Assembly: GCA_034522075.1 (NCBI GenBank)
Contig: JAXHLO010000030.1
Location: 124,001-188,000, forward strand
Origin: UBA7803 sp034522075
GTDB taxonomy: Bacteria > Pseudomonadota > Gammaproteobacteria > Pseudomonadales > Azotimanducaceae
Direction: 5' to 3'
Length of the DNA stretch: 64,000 nucleotides
The translations under genes were made by a program, and so were the position numbers. Every line of letters begins with the position of its first letter. Position 1 is the stretch's first letter. Shown here piece by piece: positions 56,054 through 64,000 of this stretch. The notes below the pieces were generated by a model, which saw only the letters and a program-made list of their open reading frames with translations, was not told the origin of the DNA and did no database searches.

Positions 56054-57645
56054 ACGGGTGCTGACCATCGACGATCTGTGGGTGAATTTCGGTGACCAGG
56101 CTGCCGTGCGCGGGGTGTCGCTGCACGTGGACCGGGGCGAAACCCTGGCGCTGGTCGGCGAGTCCGGGTCGGGCAAGTCGGTGACGGCTCTGTCCATACC
56201 GCAGCTTCTGCCCTATCCCCAGGCGAGTCATCCGCGCGGGTCCATCAACCTGGGCGGGGTGGAAATGCTCGGCGCCGCCCCGGCCGAGTTGCTGGCCATG
56301 CGCGGCAGGCGGGTTTCCATGGTCTTTCAGGAGCCCATGACGTCGCTGAACCCGCTGCATACCGTGGCCAGACAGGTGGGTGAAATGCTGCTGGTGCATG
56401 GCCGGATGACGCCCCGGGCGGCGCGGGCGCGCACTCTGGAGCTGCTCGATCTGGTGGGGCTCAGCGAGGCAGAAGAACGTCTGGATGCCTATCCCCATCA
56501 GCTCTCAGGCGGCCAGCGGCAGCGGGTGATGATCGCCATGGCGCTGGCCAATGAGCCGGAATCTGCTCATCGCTGATGAGCCCACCACGGCGCTCGACGT
56601 GACCATCCAGGCGCAGATACTCAAACTGTTGAAGCGCCTGCAGCGCCAGCTCGGTATGGCGGTGCTGTTCATCACCCACGATCTGCAGGTGGTGCGTGCG
56701 GTGGCCGACCGGGTGTGCGTCATGACCGAGGGGGAGATCGTCGAACGCGGCAGCGTGAAGGAGATTTTCACCGCCCCGCAGCACGCTTATACCCGCCATC
56801 TGCTGGCGGCAGAGCCGCGCGGCGAGCCGCCGCCGGTGGCCGCGGGCGCCCGGGAAATTCTGCGGGCGCGGGACGTGCGGGTCGACTATCTGCTCGGCCA
56901 GGGCTGGCTGGGCCGGCGGCGCAAGCTGCATGCCGTGCAGGGGGTGGATGTGACCATTCACGAAGGTCAGACCGTGGGCGTGGTGGGCGAATCCGGGTCC
57001 GGCAAGAGCACCCTGGGGCTGGCGATTCTGCGGCTGCTGCATCCCCAGGGCAGCATCGTCTTCGACGGCCTGGAGATCCGCGACGCCCGGGCCCGGGCTT
57101 TGAAACCCCTGCGCCGCGACATGCAGATCGTTTTCCAGGACCCCTACGGCAGCCTGTCGCCGCGCCTGTCGGTGTGCGGCATCGTGGAAGAGGGGCTCAA
57201 GGTTCATGAGCCGACCCTCAGCGCCGCCGCGCGCCGCGACCGGGTGGCCGAGGTGCTCGCGGAAGTGGGGCTCGACAGCGCGGTCATGGACCGCTACCCC
57301 CACGAGTTCTCCGGCGGCCAGCGTCAGCGCATCGCCATTGCCCGGGCCATGGTGCTGCGGCCGCGGCTGGTGGTGCTCGATGAGCCCACTTCCGCCCTGG
57401 ACGTATCCGTGCAGGCGCAGATCGTCGACCTGCTGCAGGCGCTGCAGCGCCGTCACGGCCTCGCCTATCTGTTCGTCAGCCACGACCTCAAAGTGGTGCG
57501 CGCGCTGGCGGATTATCTGCTGGTGATGAAGGACGGCCGGGTGGTAGAGCAGGGCCCGGCGACGCAGATATTCGACCGGCCCCGGGAGGCATATACCCGC
57601 GGCCTCATGCAGGCAGCATTCGAGCTGGCCGGAGCGACGCTGTAG
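56046..57645 (+). pseudogene. yejF: oligopeptide ABC transporter ATPase YejF, frameshifted
   Basis: A double ABC ATPase in two frames. The first half has Walker A GESGSGKS and the signature LSGGQRQRV, then the frame runs into a TGA after ALANEPESAHR. Protein resumes one frame over at NLLIADEPTTALDVT and continues through the second cassette (GESGSGKST, FSGGQRQRI, LDEPTSALDV). Removing one A at 56560-56561 gives the expected ANEPDLLIADEP and a full protein of about 532 residues, like E. coli YejF (529). Everything else is intact. The stop codon TAG lies inside a palindromic repeat. Confidence 0.88.
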
Positions 57646-57684
57646 GAGCGACTTTCCAGTCGCGATCTGGAGATCGCTCCTACA
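57641..57684. repeat. palindromic repeat between convergent yejF and purM
   Basis: A 44-bp copy with outer arms TGTAGGA and TCCTACA and two hairpins, GCGACT-TTCC-AGTCGC and GCGATCT-GG-AGATCGC. The outer arms contain the compensated change G:C to A:T relative to the other copies. The yejF TAG (57643-57645) and the purM TAG (57682-57680) are formed by the two outer arms. A bidirectional terminator role is plausible. Confidence 0.85.
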
Positions 57685-58723
57685 GAGCCCCCCCAACCAC
57701 CCGCTCGCTCGCACCCGGCCGGGTATCCGCCGGTACGATGCGGCCGATGGGCGTCACCGACTCGCCGAGCTCGCGCAGCCGCGCTGCGGCGGCCTCCGCG
57801 GCGGCCTGCGGCACCACCACCACGTAGCCGATGCCGCAGTTGAACGTGCGCAGCATCTCGTCGTCGTCGATGTTGCCCGCCTGCTGCATCCAGCTGAACA
57901 GGTCCGGACGCTGCCAGGCATCCAGATCCACCAGGGCTGCCAGCCCTGCAGCGGCCCGGCCGGCGAAGATGCGCGGCAGATTCTCCAGGATGCCGCCGCC
58001 GGTGATGTGGGCCATGGCGTGCACCGGCTGGTCTTCCAGCAATGCCAGAACGGCACGGGCGTAGATCCGGGTGGGGGCCATGAGAGCGTCGAGCAGCTTG
58101 TCGTCGACGTTCACGGCGCTGTGTTCCAGCAGGCGGCGGATCAGTGAATAGCCGTTGGAATGCGCCCCGCTGCTGGCCAGGCCCAGCAGCACGTCGCCGG
58201 CGCCCAGGCGCGCGCCGTCGATGATGCGTTCGCGCTCCACCACGCCGACGCAGAACCCCGCCAGGTCGTAGTCGCCGGATTGATAGAAGCCGGGCATCTC
58301 CGCGGTCTCGCCGCCCACCAGAGCGCAGCCGGCCAGGGAACAGCCGTGGGCGATGCCGTTGATGACCCGTTCCGCCACGTCCACGTCCAGGGCGGCGGTG
58401 GCGTAGTAGTCGAGAAACAGAAACGGTTCGGCGCCGGTGACCAGCACGTCGTTGACGCACATGGCCACCAGATCCTGGCCCACGCCGTCGTGGCGGTCGT
58501 GCTCGATGGCCAGCTTCAGCTTGGTGCCCACGCCGTCGGTGCCGGTGACCAGCACCGGCTCCCGGTACTTGTCCGGCAGGCGGGCCAGGGCCGCGAAACC
58601 GCCGAGTCCGGACAGCAGTTCCGGCCGCTGGGTGGCCTTGGCCGCCGGGCCGATGCGCCGCACGAGTTCGTCACCGGCCTCGATGTCGACGCCCGCATCG
58701 CGGTAAGTCAGACCCCTGGACAA
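57680..58723 (-). CDS. purM: phosphoribosylformylglycinamidine cyclo-ligase (AIR synthase)
   Basis: A 347-residue PurM that makes aminoimidazole ribotide in purine synthesis. LTYRDAGVDIEAGDELV at the start, VTGTDGVGTKLKLA, CVNDVLVTGAEPFLFLDY, GGETAEMPGFY and ITGGGILENLPR are family motifs. The TTG at 58723 was chosen: GGAGGG lies 6 nt before it but directly touches the other in-frame TTG (58729). It is divergent from the DUF2066 gene. Confidence 0.95.
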   Translation of the reverse strand: MSRGLTYRDAGVDIEAGDELVRRIGPAAKATQRPELLSGLGGFAALARLPDKYREPVLVTGTDGVGTKLKLAIEHDRHDGVGQDLVAMCVNDVLVTGAEPFLFLDYYATAALDVDVAERVINGIAHGCSLAGCALVGGETAEMPGFYQSGDYDLAGFCVGVVERERIIDGARLGAGDVLLGLASSGAHSNGYSLIRRLLEHSAVNVDDKLLDALMAPTRIYARAVLALLEDQPVHAMAHITGGGILENLPRIFAGRAAAGLAALVDLDAWQRPDLFSWMQQAGNIDDDEMLRTFNCGIGYVVVVPQAAAEAAAARLRELGESVTPIGRIVPADTRPGASERVVGGAL

Positions 58724-58842
58724 CGCCAACCCTCCAGTGAATTCATGGGAAAGCGCGAGTTTACCAGACCCGTGTACGGCAATTTCGGTAAACTTGGCGG
58801 CAGTCTTCAGGCGGAACGACCCAATTGCGCGAAGCGCGGAAA

Positions 58843-59889
58843 ATGATGGCGAAGTTCGCTTTGCGGAAGCTGCTCGTGCTGCTGACGGCCGGCTTCACGG
58901 GCGGCATGGTCCACGGCGACGAAGTTCCCTGGCTCTATGACGTGGAAGTTCGGGTGGAAAACCAATCGTCGCTGGCACGCCTGGACGCGGCCGGCCGGGC
59001 GCTGGCCGAGGTCCTCAGCCGGGTGACCGGGCTGGCCAGCGTACCGCGCAACGAGACTGTCAGCCGGGCTCTGGCGGCACCGGATCTCTATTACAACCAG
59101 TTCGGCTTCAACCGCAAGGACGACGAGTTGCTGCTCGAGTTGCAGTTCGTCCCGGACTCCGTCCTCGACCTGGTGCGCGAGGCGCGCCTGCCTATCTGGC
59201 GCTCCAACCGGCCGTCGGCGGTGGCCTGGATCGTTCTCGACGACGGCCGCGAGCGGCAACTCCTCGGGGCGGGCAGCGATCATCCGGTGATAGCCGGGCT
59301 CAAGGAGCGCACTCGCTATCGCGGTCTGCCGCTGCGCCTGCCCTTGCTCGACCTCACCGACCAGCTTGCCGTGGAGCCTGCCGCGGTGTGGGGGCGGCTG
59401 AGTCAGACGCTGCTGCCGGCGTCCGAGCGTTATGCCGCCGACATTATTATGGTCGGCCGCTTGCAACGGCTGGCCGACGGGCGCTTTGCGGCCGCCTGGG
59501 AATTCTGGATCGATGCCGAGGTGGTCGAGCACGCCCACGAGGCGGATGACCTGCGGGCGCTGGGCCGGGCGGCGGCGGATGTGCTGGCGGACGAACTGGC
59601 CAGCCGCTACGCGGTGCTGGGCCGCGGCGTACGGCGCCTGGACCTTCAGGTCAGCGCCGTCAACGATGCCGCCGATTATGCCGAGCTGCTGCGCTATTTC
59701 TCCGGGCTCGAGTTCGTCGAGCAGGTGCAGGTGACGTCTGTGGCCGGTAACCGCCTGGGCCTATGGCTGCTCACCGGAGCCCAGCCGGATCAGCTGATGG
59801 AACTGTTCCGGCTCGATCAGCGGCTGTTCCCGGATCTGCTGCACCAGGCACCGGGGCCGCCCATCGAGCTGGTCTGGCAGAGGCGCTGA
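58843..59889 (+). CDS. DUF2066 domain protein, secreted
   Basis: A 348-residue protein with a signal peptide (FALRKLLVLLTAGFTGGMVHG, cleavage near 25). The early LYDVEVRVENQSSLARLDAA and RVTGLASVPRN segments identify DUF2066, a periplasmic family of unknown function regularly found beside purM and hda in Gammaproteobacteria. ATG 58843 is preceded by GCGGA; a TTG at 58825 is also in frame. The conserved position suggests a role linked to the cell envelope, not proven. Confidence 0.83.
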   Translation: MMAKFALRKLLVLLTAGFTGGMVHGDEVPWLYDVEVRVENQSSLARLDAAGRALAEVLSRVTGLASVPRNETVSRALAAPDLYYNQFGFNRKDDELLLELQFVPDSVLDLVREARLPIWRSNRPSAVAWIVLDDGRERQLLGAGSDHPVIAGLKERTRYRGLPLRLPLLDLTDQLAVEPAAVWGRLSQTLLPASERYAADIIMVGRLQRLADGRFAAAWEFWIDAEVVEHAHEADDLRALGRAAADVLADELASRYAVLGRGVRRLDLQVSAVNDAADYAELLRYFSGLEFVEQVQVTSVAGNRLGLWLLTGAQPDQLMELFRLDQRLFPDLLHQAPGPPIELVWQRR

Positions 59890-59895
59890 GCGGCG

Positions 59896-60459
59896 ATGCT
59901 GGCCAACCTGCCCAATGTCATCACGGCGGTGCGCATCGTGCTGCTCATCCCCATTGCCTGGCTGCTGTGGGAGAGCCGCTATGTGGAAGCCCTGGTTCTT
60001 ACCACTGTGGCCGGTGCCTCCGACGCCGTCGACGGCTGGCTGGCCCGGCGCTTTGACGCCGTCAGCGAGCTGGGCGCTGCCCTGGATCCGGTAGCGGACA
60101 AGCTCATGGTGGCGTCCATATTCATCATTCTGGCTATACAGGGGCATCTGCCGCTGTGGCTGGCCGTGATCATCCTCGGCCGCGACCTGGTGATCATGTC
60201 CGGGGCCGGCGTCTACCGGCTGCTGTTCGGCGCCATTGAGTTTGCGCCGACCCTGCTCAGCAAGGCCAACACCGCCATGCAGATCGCGACCGCCCTGGCG
60301 CTGCTGGTCTGGCTTTGCGGCTTCGGGGCGTTGAGCGAGCTGGCCGGCGTGCTGCTGGATCCCTACGGTTTCTATCTGCTGGCCGTGCTCGGCATCAGCT
60401 CCGGCCTCGACTACGTGGTCACCTGGAGTCGGCGCGCCTGGCGTGAAGCGCACTCATGA
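59896..60459 (+). CDS. CDP-alcohol phosphatidyltransferase
   Basis: A 187-residue membrane enzyme with about five or six helices. The catalytic signature DAVDGWLARRFDAV...GAALDPVAD is complete (Asp43, Asp46, Asp64 and Asp68 in the expected spacing). It most resembles PgsA-type and single-domain cardiolipin-synthase-like enzymes that join CDP-diacylglycerol to glycerol phosphate or phosphatidylglycerol. It starts 6 bp after the DUF2066 gene and overlaps hda by 4 bp. Confidence 0.88.
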   Translation: MLANLPNVITAVRIVLLIPIAWLLWESRYVEALVLTTVAGASDAVDGWLARRFDAVSELGAALDPVADKLMVASIFIILAIQGHLPLWLAVIILGRDLVIMSGAGVYRLLFGAIEFAPTLLSKANTAMQIATALALLVWLCGFGALSELAGVLLDPYGFYLLAVLGISSGLDYVVTWSRRAWREAHS

Positions 60460-61187
60460 GCCGCACCGGTGCACCGCGCCGCGGCACCGCGCCGCCATCC
60501 GGCGCCCAGCTGGCGCTGCGTTTTCCGTTGTCCTCCCGGGCCAGCTTCGAGACCTTTGAGGCCGACGGCAACCGGGAACTGGTACGCCGCCTGGAGGCCC
60601 TGGACGAAGCCCCGCACGAGTTCCGCGGCTGTTTTCTGTTCGGCGCGCGGGGCGTGGGACGCAGCCATCTGCTGCAGGCGGCCTGCCAGCGCCACGGGGC
60701 GGCGGCTGGTGCCATCTATCTGCCTGTGGCCAGCCCCGGCATGACTCCGGCCCTGCTGGAAGGTCTGGACAGCCGGCGCCTGGTGGCCCTGGACGACGTG
60801 GAAACGTGGATCGGCCAGGCCGACGCGGAAGAGGCGCTGCTGCATCTCTATCAGGGCCTCGTGGCCGCCGGCGGCCGGCTGCTGGTCAGCGCTTCCCGGC
60901 CCGCTGCGCGGCTGCACTTTCACTATGCCGATCTGGCCTCCCGGCTGCGCGGTCTGCCGGCCTATCAGGTGCAGCCGCTGGACGATGCCGGCAAGGCCCG
61001 GGTGCTGGCCGGCCTGGCGCGGGATCGGGGTCTGGAGCTCAGCGCCGCGGTGGTGGATTTCTGGCTGGCCCGCAGGGCCCGTGATCTGCCTGGCCTGCTG
61101 GAAGATTTCGAGCGTCTGGATGGGGCCGCCATGGCCGCGCAGCGGCGCATTACCGTACCGCTGGTGAAGCAGGTGCTGGGCTTGTGA
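60456..61187 (+). CDS. hda: DnaA regulatory inactivator Hda
   Basis: A 243-residue AAA+ protein that, bound to the sliding clamp, triggers ATP hydrolysis by DnaA. The clamp-binding motif QLALRF lies near the N-terminus (18-23), followed by GARGVGRSHLLQAAC, the Arg-containing P-loop typical of Hda, and ALDDVETW. The N-terminus is about ten residues longer than in E. coli. It is in the usual purM-DUF2066-hda neighbourhood. Confidence 0.9.
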   Translation: MSRTGAPRRGTAPPSGAQLALRFPLSSRASFETFEADGNRELVRRLEALDEAPHEFRGCFLFGARGVGRSHLLQAACQRHGAAAGAIYLPVASPGMTPALLEGLDSRRLVALDDVETWIGQADAEEALLHLYQGLVAAGGRLLVSASRPAARLHFHYADLASRLRGLPAYQVQPLDDAGKARVLAGLARDRGLELSAAVVDFWLARRARDLPGLLEDFERLDGAAMAAQRRITVPLVKQVLGL

Positions 61188-62242
61188 AGCATCTGCTGTG
61201 TACCGGCGGCGGCAGCGCCGGCCACGTGATTCCGGCCATGCCGGTCATGGACGCGGCACGGCGCTCGGGCGCCCGGGTGAGCTTCATCGGCAGCCGCAGC
61301 GGGCTCGAACAACGTCTGCTTGCCGGGCAGGATCTCGACTATTACGGCATCGCCTCGGGCAAGCTGCGGCGCTATCTGTCCATGCAGAATGTGCTGGACG
61401 CGTTTCGCGTGGCGGCCGGCATCTGGCAGGCCTTCCGCCTGCTCGGCCGGCTGCGCCCCGACGTGGTGTTCTCCAAAGGCGGCTTCGTCAGCCTGCCCGT
61501 GGTGCTGGCGGCCTGGCTGCGCCGTCTGCCGGTGGTGGTCCATGAATCCGATCTGAGCCCGGGGCTGGCCAACCGTCTGGCGCTGCCGTTCGTGCAGACC
61601 CTGTGTGTGACCTTCGCCGAGACCCGGGCGCCGCGCTTTCGCGGCCGTCAGGTCACCACCGGCACGCCGCTGCGGCCGGCTCTGCTGGCCGGCCAGGCGC
61701 AGCGCGGGCGTGATCTGGTAAGCGCCGGGGAGCGGCCAGTGCTGCTCATCACCGGCGGCAGTCTGGGCGCCGACGCGGTGAATCGCGCGGTGCTCGGGGC
61801 CCTGGAGGAACTGCTGGAGACTTTCGTGGTGGTGCACGTCTGCGGCCCGGGCAAGACCAGCGGCCGGCAGGCGGCCGGCTATCATCCGTTCGAGTACGTC
61901 GACGACGACTGGCCGGACCTGCTGGCGGCTGCAGATATCGTGGTCTCCCGGGCCGGCGCCAACAGCCTGTTCGAGCTGCTTGCCCTGGGTAAGCCGAACC
62001 TGCTCATTCCCCTGTCGGCCCGGGTGAGCCGCGGCGATCAACTCGAGAACGCGGAGTATGCCCGCGCCCGCGGCTACAGCCGGGTGCTGGCGGAAGAGGA
62101 GCTGGATGCCGGGCGACTGCCGGCAGCGGTGCTCGAGACCCACCGGAACGCTGCCGTGCTGCGCCGGGCGCTGGCGGAATTCCGGCCGCCGGATGCCGTG
62201 GCCGCCATTCACCGCGAACTGCAAGCCGCCGCCCGCCACTGA
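61184..62242 (+). CDS. murG: MurG-like UDP-GlcNAc:undecaprenyl-PP-MurNAc-peptide glycosyltransferase
   Basis: A 352-residue GT-B glycosyltransferase. TGGGSAGHVIPAMPV, SKGGFVSLPVVLA, VVHESDLSPGLANR, ITGGSLGADAVN and SRAGANSLFELLALGKPNLLIPL are MurG signatures for lipid I binding and UDP-GlcNAc. It would attach GlcNAc to lipid I to give lipid II. The gene is outside the dcw cluster, between hda and serA, and may be a paralogue of a standard murG. GTG start overlapping the hda stop (GTGA). Confidence 0.85.
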   Translation: MKHLLCTGGGSAGHVIPAMPVMDAARRSGARVSFIGSRSGLEQRLLAGQDLDYYGIASGKLRRYLSMQNVLDAFRVAAGIWQAFRLLGRLRPDVVFSKGGFVSLPVVLAAWLRRLPVVVHESDLSPGLANRLALPFVQTLCVTFAETRAPRFRGRQVTTGTPLRPALLAGQAQRGRDLVSAGERPVLLITGGSLGADAVNRAVLGALEELLETFVVVHVCGPGKTSGRQAAGYHPFEYVDDDWPDLLAAADIVVSRAGANSLFELLALGKPNLLIPLSARVSRGDQLENAEYARARGYSRVLAEEELDAGRLPAAVLETHRNAAVLRRALAEFRPPDAVAAIHRELQAAARH

Positions 62243-62326
62243 GTGCCGTCCCTGGGGCGCGGCTGTGGTTGTGGCCCGGTCGGGATCCGTTACCATACGC
62301 CGCTTTCCGTGGGAGCCAGCAGCGGT

Positions 62327-63502
62327 ATGTACAGAATCAGAACGATCAATCAGATCGCCCCCGGCGGTCTGGAGCGCTTTTCCGGGGAGCAGTTCCTGGT
62401 GGCGCCGGATACGGACGATCCCCACGCCATCCTGCTGCGCAGCCACAAGCTCACGGCGGCGGACATCAACCCCAGCCTGCGCGCCGTGGCCCGGGCCGGT
62501 GCCGGGGTCAACAACGTTCCGGTGGAAGCCTGCACCGAGAGCGGCGTGGTGGTCTTCAATACCCCCGGGGCCAATGCCAACTCGGTGAAGGAGCTGGTGC
62601 TCACCGGGTTGCTGCTGGCCTCCCGGGACGTCATCGGCGGCATCGAGTTCGTCCGCGAGCTCACCGGCATCACCGATGACGCCGAACTCAACGCCCGGGT
62701 CGAGGCCGACAAGAAGCGCTTCAAGGGCCGGGAACTCAAGGGCCGCTCGCTGGGCGTGGTGGGCCTGGGAGCCATCGGCTCCCTGGTGGCCCGCTCGGCG
62801 CTGGATCTCGGCATGGAGGTGCTGGGTTATGATCCAGCCATTTCGGTGGATGCGGCCTGGCGGCTGCCTGCCGAAGTGCAGCGCATGGAGAACTTGCAGA
62901 GCCTGTTCGCCCGCGCCGATTACGTCACCCTGCACGTTCCGCTGCTGCCGGACACCGAAGGCATGATCAATCAGGCGACGCTGGACATGTTCCGTCCCGG
63001 CAGCGTGCTGCTGAATTTCGCCCGTCAGCCCATCGTCGATGCCGGAGCCCTGCGGGATGCGCTGGACAGCGGCCGCCTGGGCCGCTACGTGGCGGACTTT
63101 CCAGTTCCCGAACTCACCAGCCATCCGCGCGTGCTGCTCACCCCGCACCTGGGCGCGAGCACGGACGAGGCCGAGGAGAACTGCGCCATCATGGCTGCGG
63201 AGCAGCTCGTGGAGTTTCTGCGCACCGGCAACATCCGCAATTCCGTCAATTTCCCCACGGTGATTCTCGAGCCCGCCGGCGGCCACCGGCTGGCGGTCAC
63301 CAACCACAACGTGCCCGGCGTGTTGAACCGGGTCACCGCGGTGCTGGCTGAGCGCCAGATCAACGTGGTGGACATGATCAACAAGAGCCGCAACGGGGTG
63401 GCCTACAACCTCATCGACGTCATGGAAGCGCTCGATCAGCCGACCCTGGATGCCTTGTGCGCCATCGAGCACGTGATGAACGTGCGCGAATTCCGCATGT
63501 AG
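62327..63502 (+). CDS. serA: D-3-phosphoglycerate dehydrogenase with ACT domain
   Basis: A 391-residue NAD-dependent 2-hydroxyacid dehydrogenase for the first step of serine synthesis. GVVGLGAIGSLVARSA is the NAD site, NFARQPIVD holds the substrate Arg, DFPVPELTSHPRVLLTPHLGAST the Glu-His pair, and the C-terminal part from about 318 (RLAVTNHNVPGVLNRVTAVL) is an ACT domain, normally serine-sensing. The ATG at 62327 gives the family start YRIRTINQIA; the open frame reaches 62243 but lacks a site. Confidence 0.92.
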   Translation: MYRIRTINQIAPGGLERFSGEQFLVAPDTDDPHAILLRSHKLTAADINPSLRAVARAGAGVNNVPVEACTESGVVVFNTPGANANSVKELVLTGLLLASRDVIGGIEFVRELTGITDDAELNARVEADKKRFKGRELKGRSLGVVGLGAIGSLVARSALDLGMEVLGYDPAISVDAAWRLPAEVQRMENLQSLFARADYVTLHVPLLPDTEGMINQATLDMFRPGSVLLNFARQPIVDAGALRDALDSGRLGRYVADFPVPELTSHPRVLLTPHLGASTDEAEENCAIMAAEQLVEFLRTGNIRNSVNFPTVILEPAGGHRLAVTNHNVPGVLNRVTAVLAERQINVVDMINKSRNGVAYNLIDVMEALDQPTLDALCAIEHVMNVREFRM

Positions 63503-63505
63503 CGA

Positions 63506-64000
63506 CTACCGCTCCGGCACGCCGTGGCGTACCCCGCGGCGCGCCTGCCGCTCGCGAAAGCGCCAGGGTGACAGGGCAGCGGCCAGGCCGCGTGCCAGCG
63601 GCGGGCAGTCGCCCATAAGGTGCGCGGTGATCACCGCCCCGGCCAGATGGGCCGTGACGTTGCCGGCGGAACCGTGGCCGGCGCTGACCAGCAGGTGTTC
63701 GTCCGGCTGTCCATCGGCATCGTACAGCGGCCCGGCAATGGCCGACCGGTCGGAGGATACCGCGCGGGTGCCGCGGCAGCGGCTGTGCCAGGTGCAGGAC
63801 AGACCCTGCAGCTGCGCCAGGTTGGCCCGGGTGGCTTCTGCGGGATCCCAGGGTCGGTATTCATAGGTGCTGCCGGCCGTCAGCAGAGCGTCGCCGGGTA
63901 CCAGGTAGCCCTGGCCCACCACGGGCAAAGCCGGCATGGCGGGCGCTGCCACCCGATCCAGTTGGCCGTAGACGGCTGCCACCTCCAGGTACCCGGCCGC
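63506..64000 (-). CDS. mnmC: MnmC C-terminal-type FAD oxidoreductase, 3' part (5' end outside window)
   Basis: The frame is open from the window edge to a stop at 63506 and encodes the last 164 residues of a protein. LPVVGQGYLVPG, TAGSTYEYRPW, RGTRAVSSDRSAIAGPLY, VSAGHGSAGNVTAHLAG and the end PLARGLAAALSPWRFRERQ match the C-terminal FAD oxidase domain of MnmC, which acts on the wobble uridine of some tRNAs. Whether the methyltransferase half is fused cannot be seen. Other DadA-type oxidases are possible. Convergent with serA, 3 bp apart. Confidence 0.68.
   Translation of the reverse strand, partial: AAGYLEVAAVYGQLDRVAAPAMPALPVVGQGYLVPGDALLTAGSTYEYRPWDPAEATRANLAQLQGLSCTWHSRCRGTRAVSSDRSAIAGPLYDADGQPDEHLLVSAGHGSAGNVTAHLAGAVITAHLMGDCPPLARGLAAALSPWRFRERQARRGVRHGVPER

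Noticed and set aside
60965..63472. 835-codon minus-strand open frame
   Set aside because: Antisense to hda, murG-like and serA, all with clear family motifs and coupled starts on the plus strand.

Overview
This window looks like chromosome from a GC-rich gammaproteobacterium. The evidence is the conserved gene orders metG/apbC (mrp) divergent, rnf genes ending in nth, and purM divergent from a DUF2066 gene followed by a CDP-alcohol phosphatidyltransferase and hda, together with a MotY-like protein, RNase T, a CGFS glutaredoxin and an nrdAB pair with NrdR boxes. The lineage cannot be fixed more closely from the sequence; an environmental, lipid-degrading gammaproteobacterium is my inference. 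No rRNA, tRNA, CRISPR array or intact transposon was seen.

Left part (1-20.4 kb): the 3' end of a DUF349-like gene, a CDGSH iron-sulfur protein and a crotonase lie on the minus strand. Divergent from them is a tight plus-strand run: two acyl-CoA dehydrogenases that look like halves of a heterotetramer, an alpha/beta hydrolase, and then a complete polyamine module (aguA, a deoxyhypusine-synthase-like gene, speA, aguB) able in principle to take arginine to putrescine and probably on to homospermidine. Next come a periplasmic Ntn-hydrolase, the remnant of an MFS transporter, an EstB-type serine hydrolase with an AraC regulator, and a divergent Baeyer-Villiger monooxygenase. A zinc peptidase, a P-loop kinase-like protein, a sulfurtransferase and a DUF222-HNH endonuclease follow.

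Middle (20.5-39.8 kb): an epimerase/uronate-dehydrogenase-like gene borders a visibly AT-richer accessory patch (about 21.5-23.45 kb) with a frameshifted small gene, an unknown secreted protein and a small three-TM protein. Then come nrdAB with a tandem NrdR operator, glpK, two cyclic-di-GMP genes (one a PilZ-DUF1631-GGDEF-EAL giant), argDF (argD is frameshifted), a PatB-like lyase, glutaredoxin and RNase T.

Right part (39.9-64 kb): motY-like, argG, a zinc-ribbon protein, murI, nth and an rnf operon in which RnfB carries only the C-terminal ferredoxin part of RnfC and no NADH-binding RnfC exists; metG, apbC, dcd, a yejABEF peptide importer (yejF frameshifted), purM, DUF2066, a phosphatidyltransferase, hda, a murG-like gene, serA, and the 3' part of an mnmC-like oxidoreductase.

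The most striking feature outside genes is a family of about 42-bp palindromic repeats at four loci. One copy is inserted in frame in metG, one sits where murI should start, one supplies the stop codons of both yejF and purM, and a half copy lies between nrdA and nrdB. Three genes (a ParB-like gene, argD, yejF) carry single-base frameshifts, which may be real decay or residual assembly indels.
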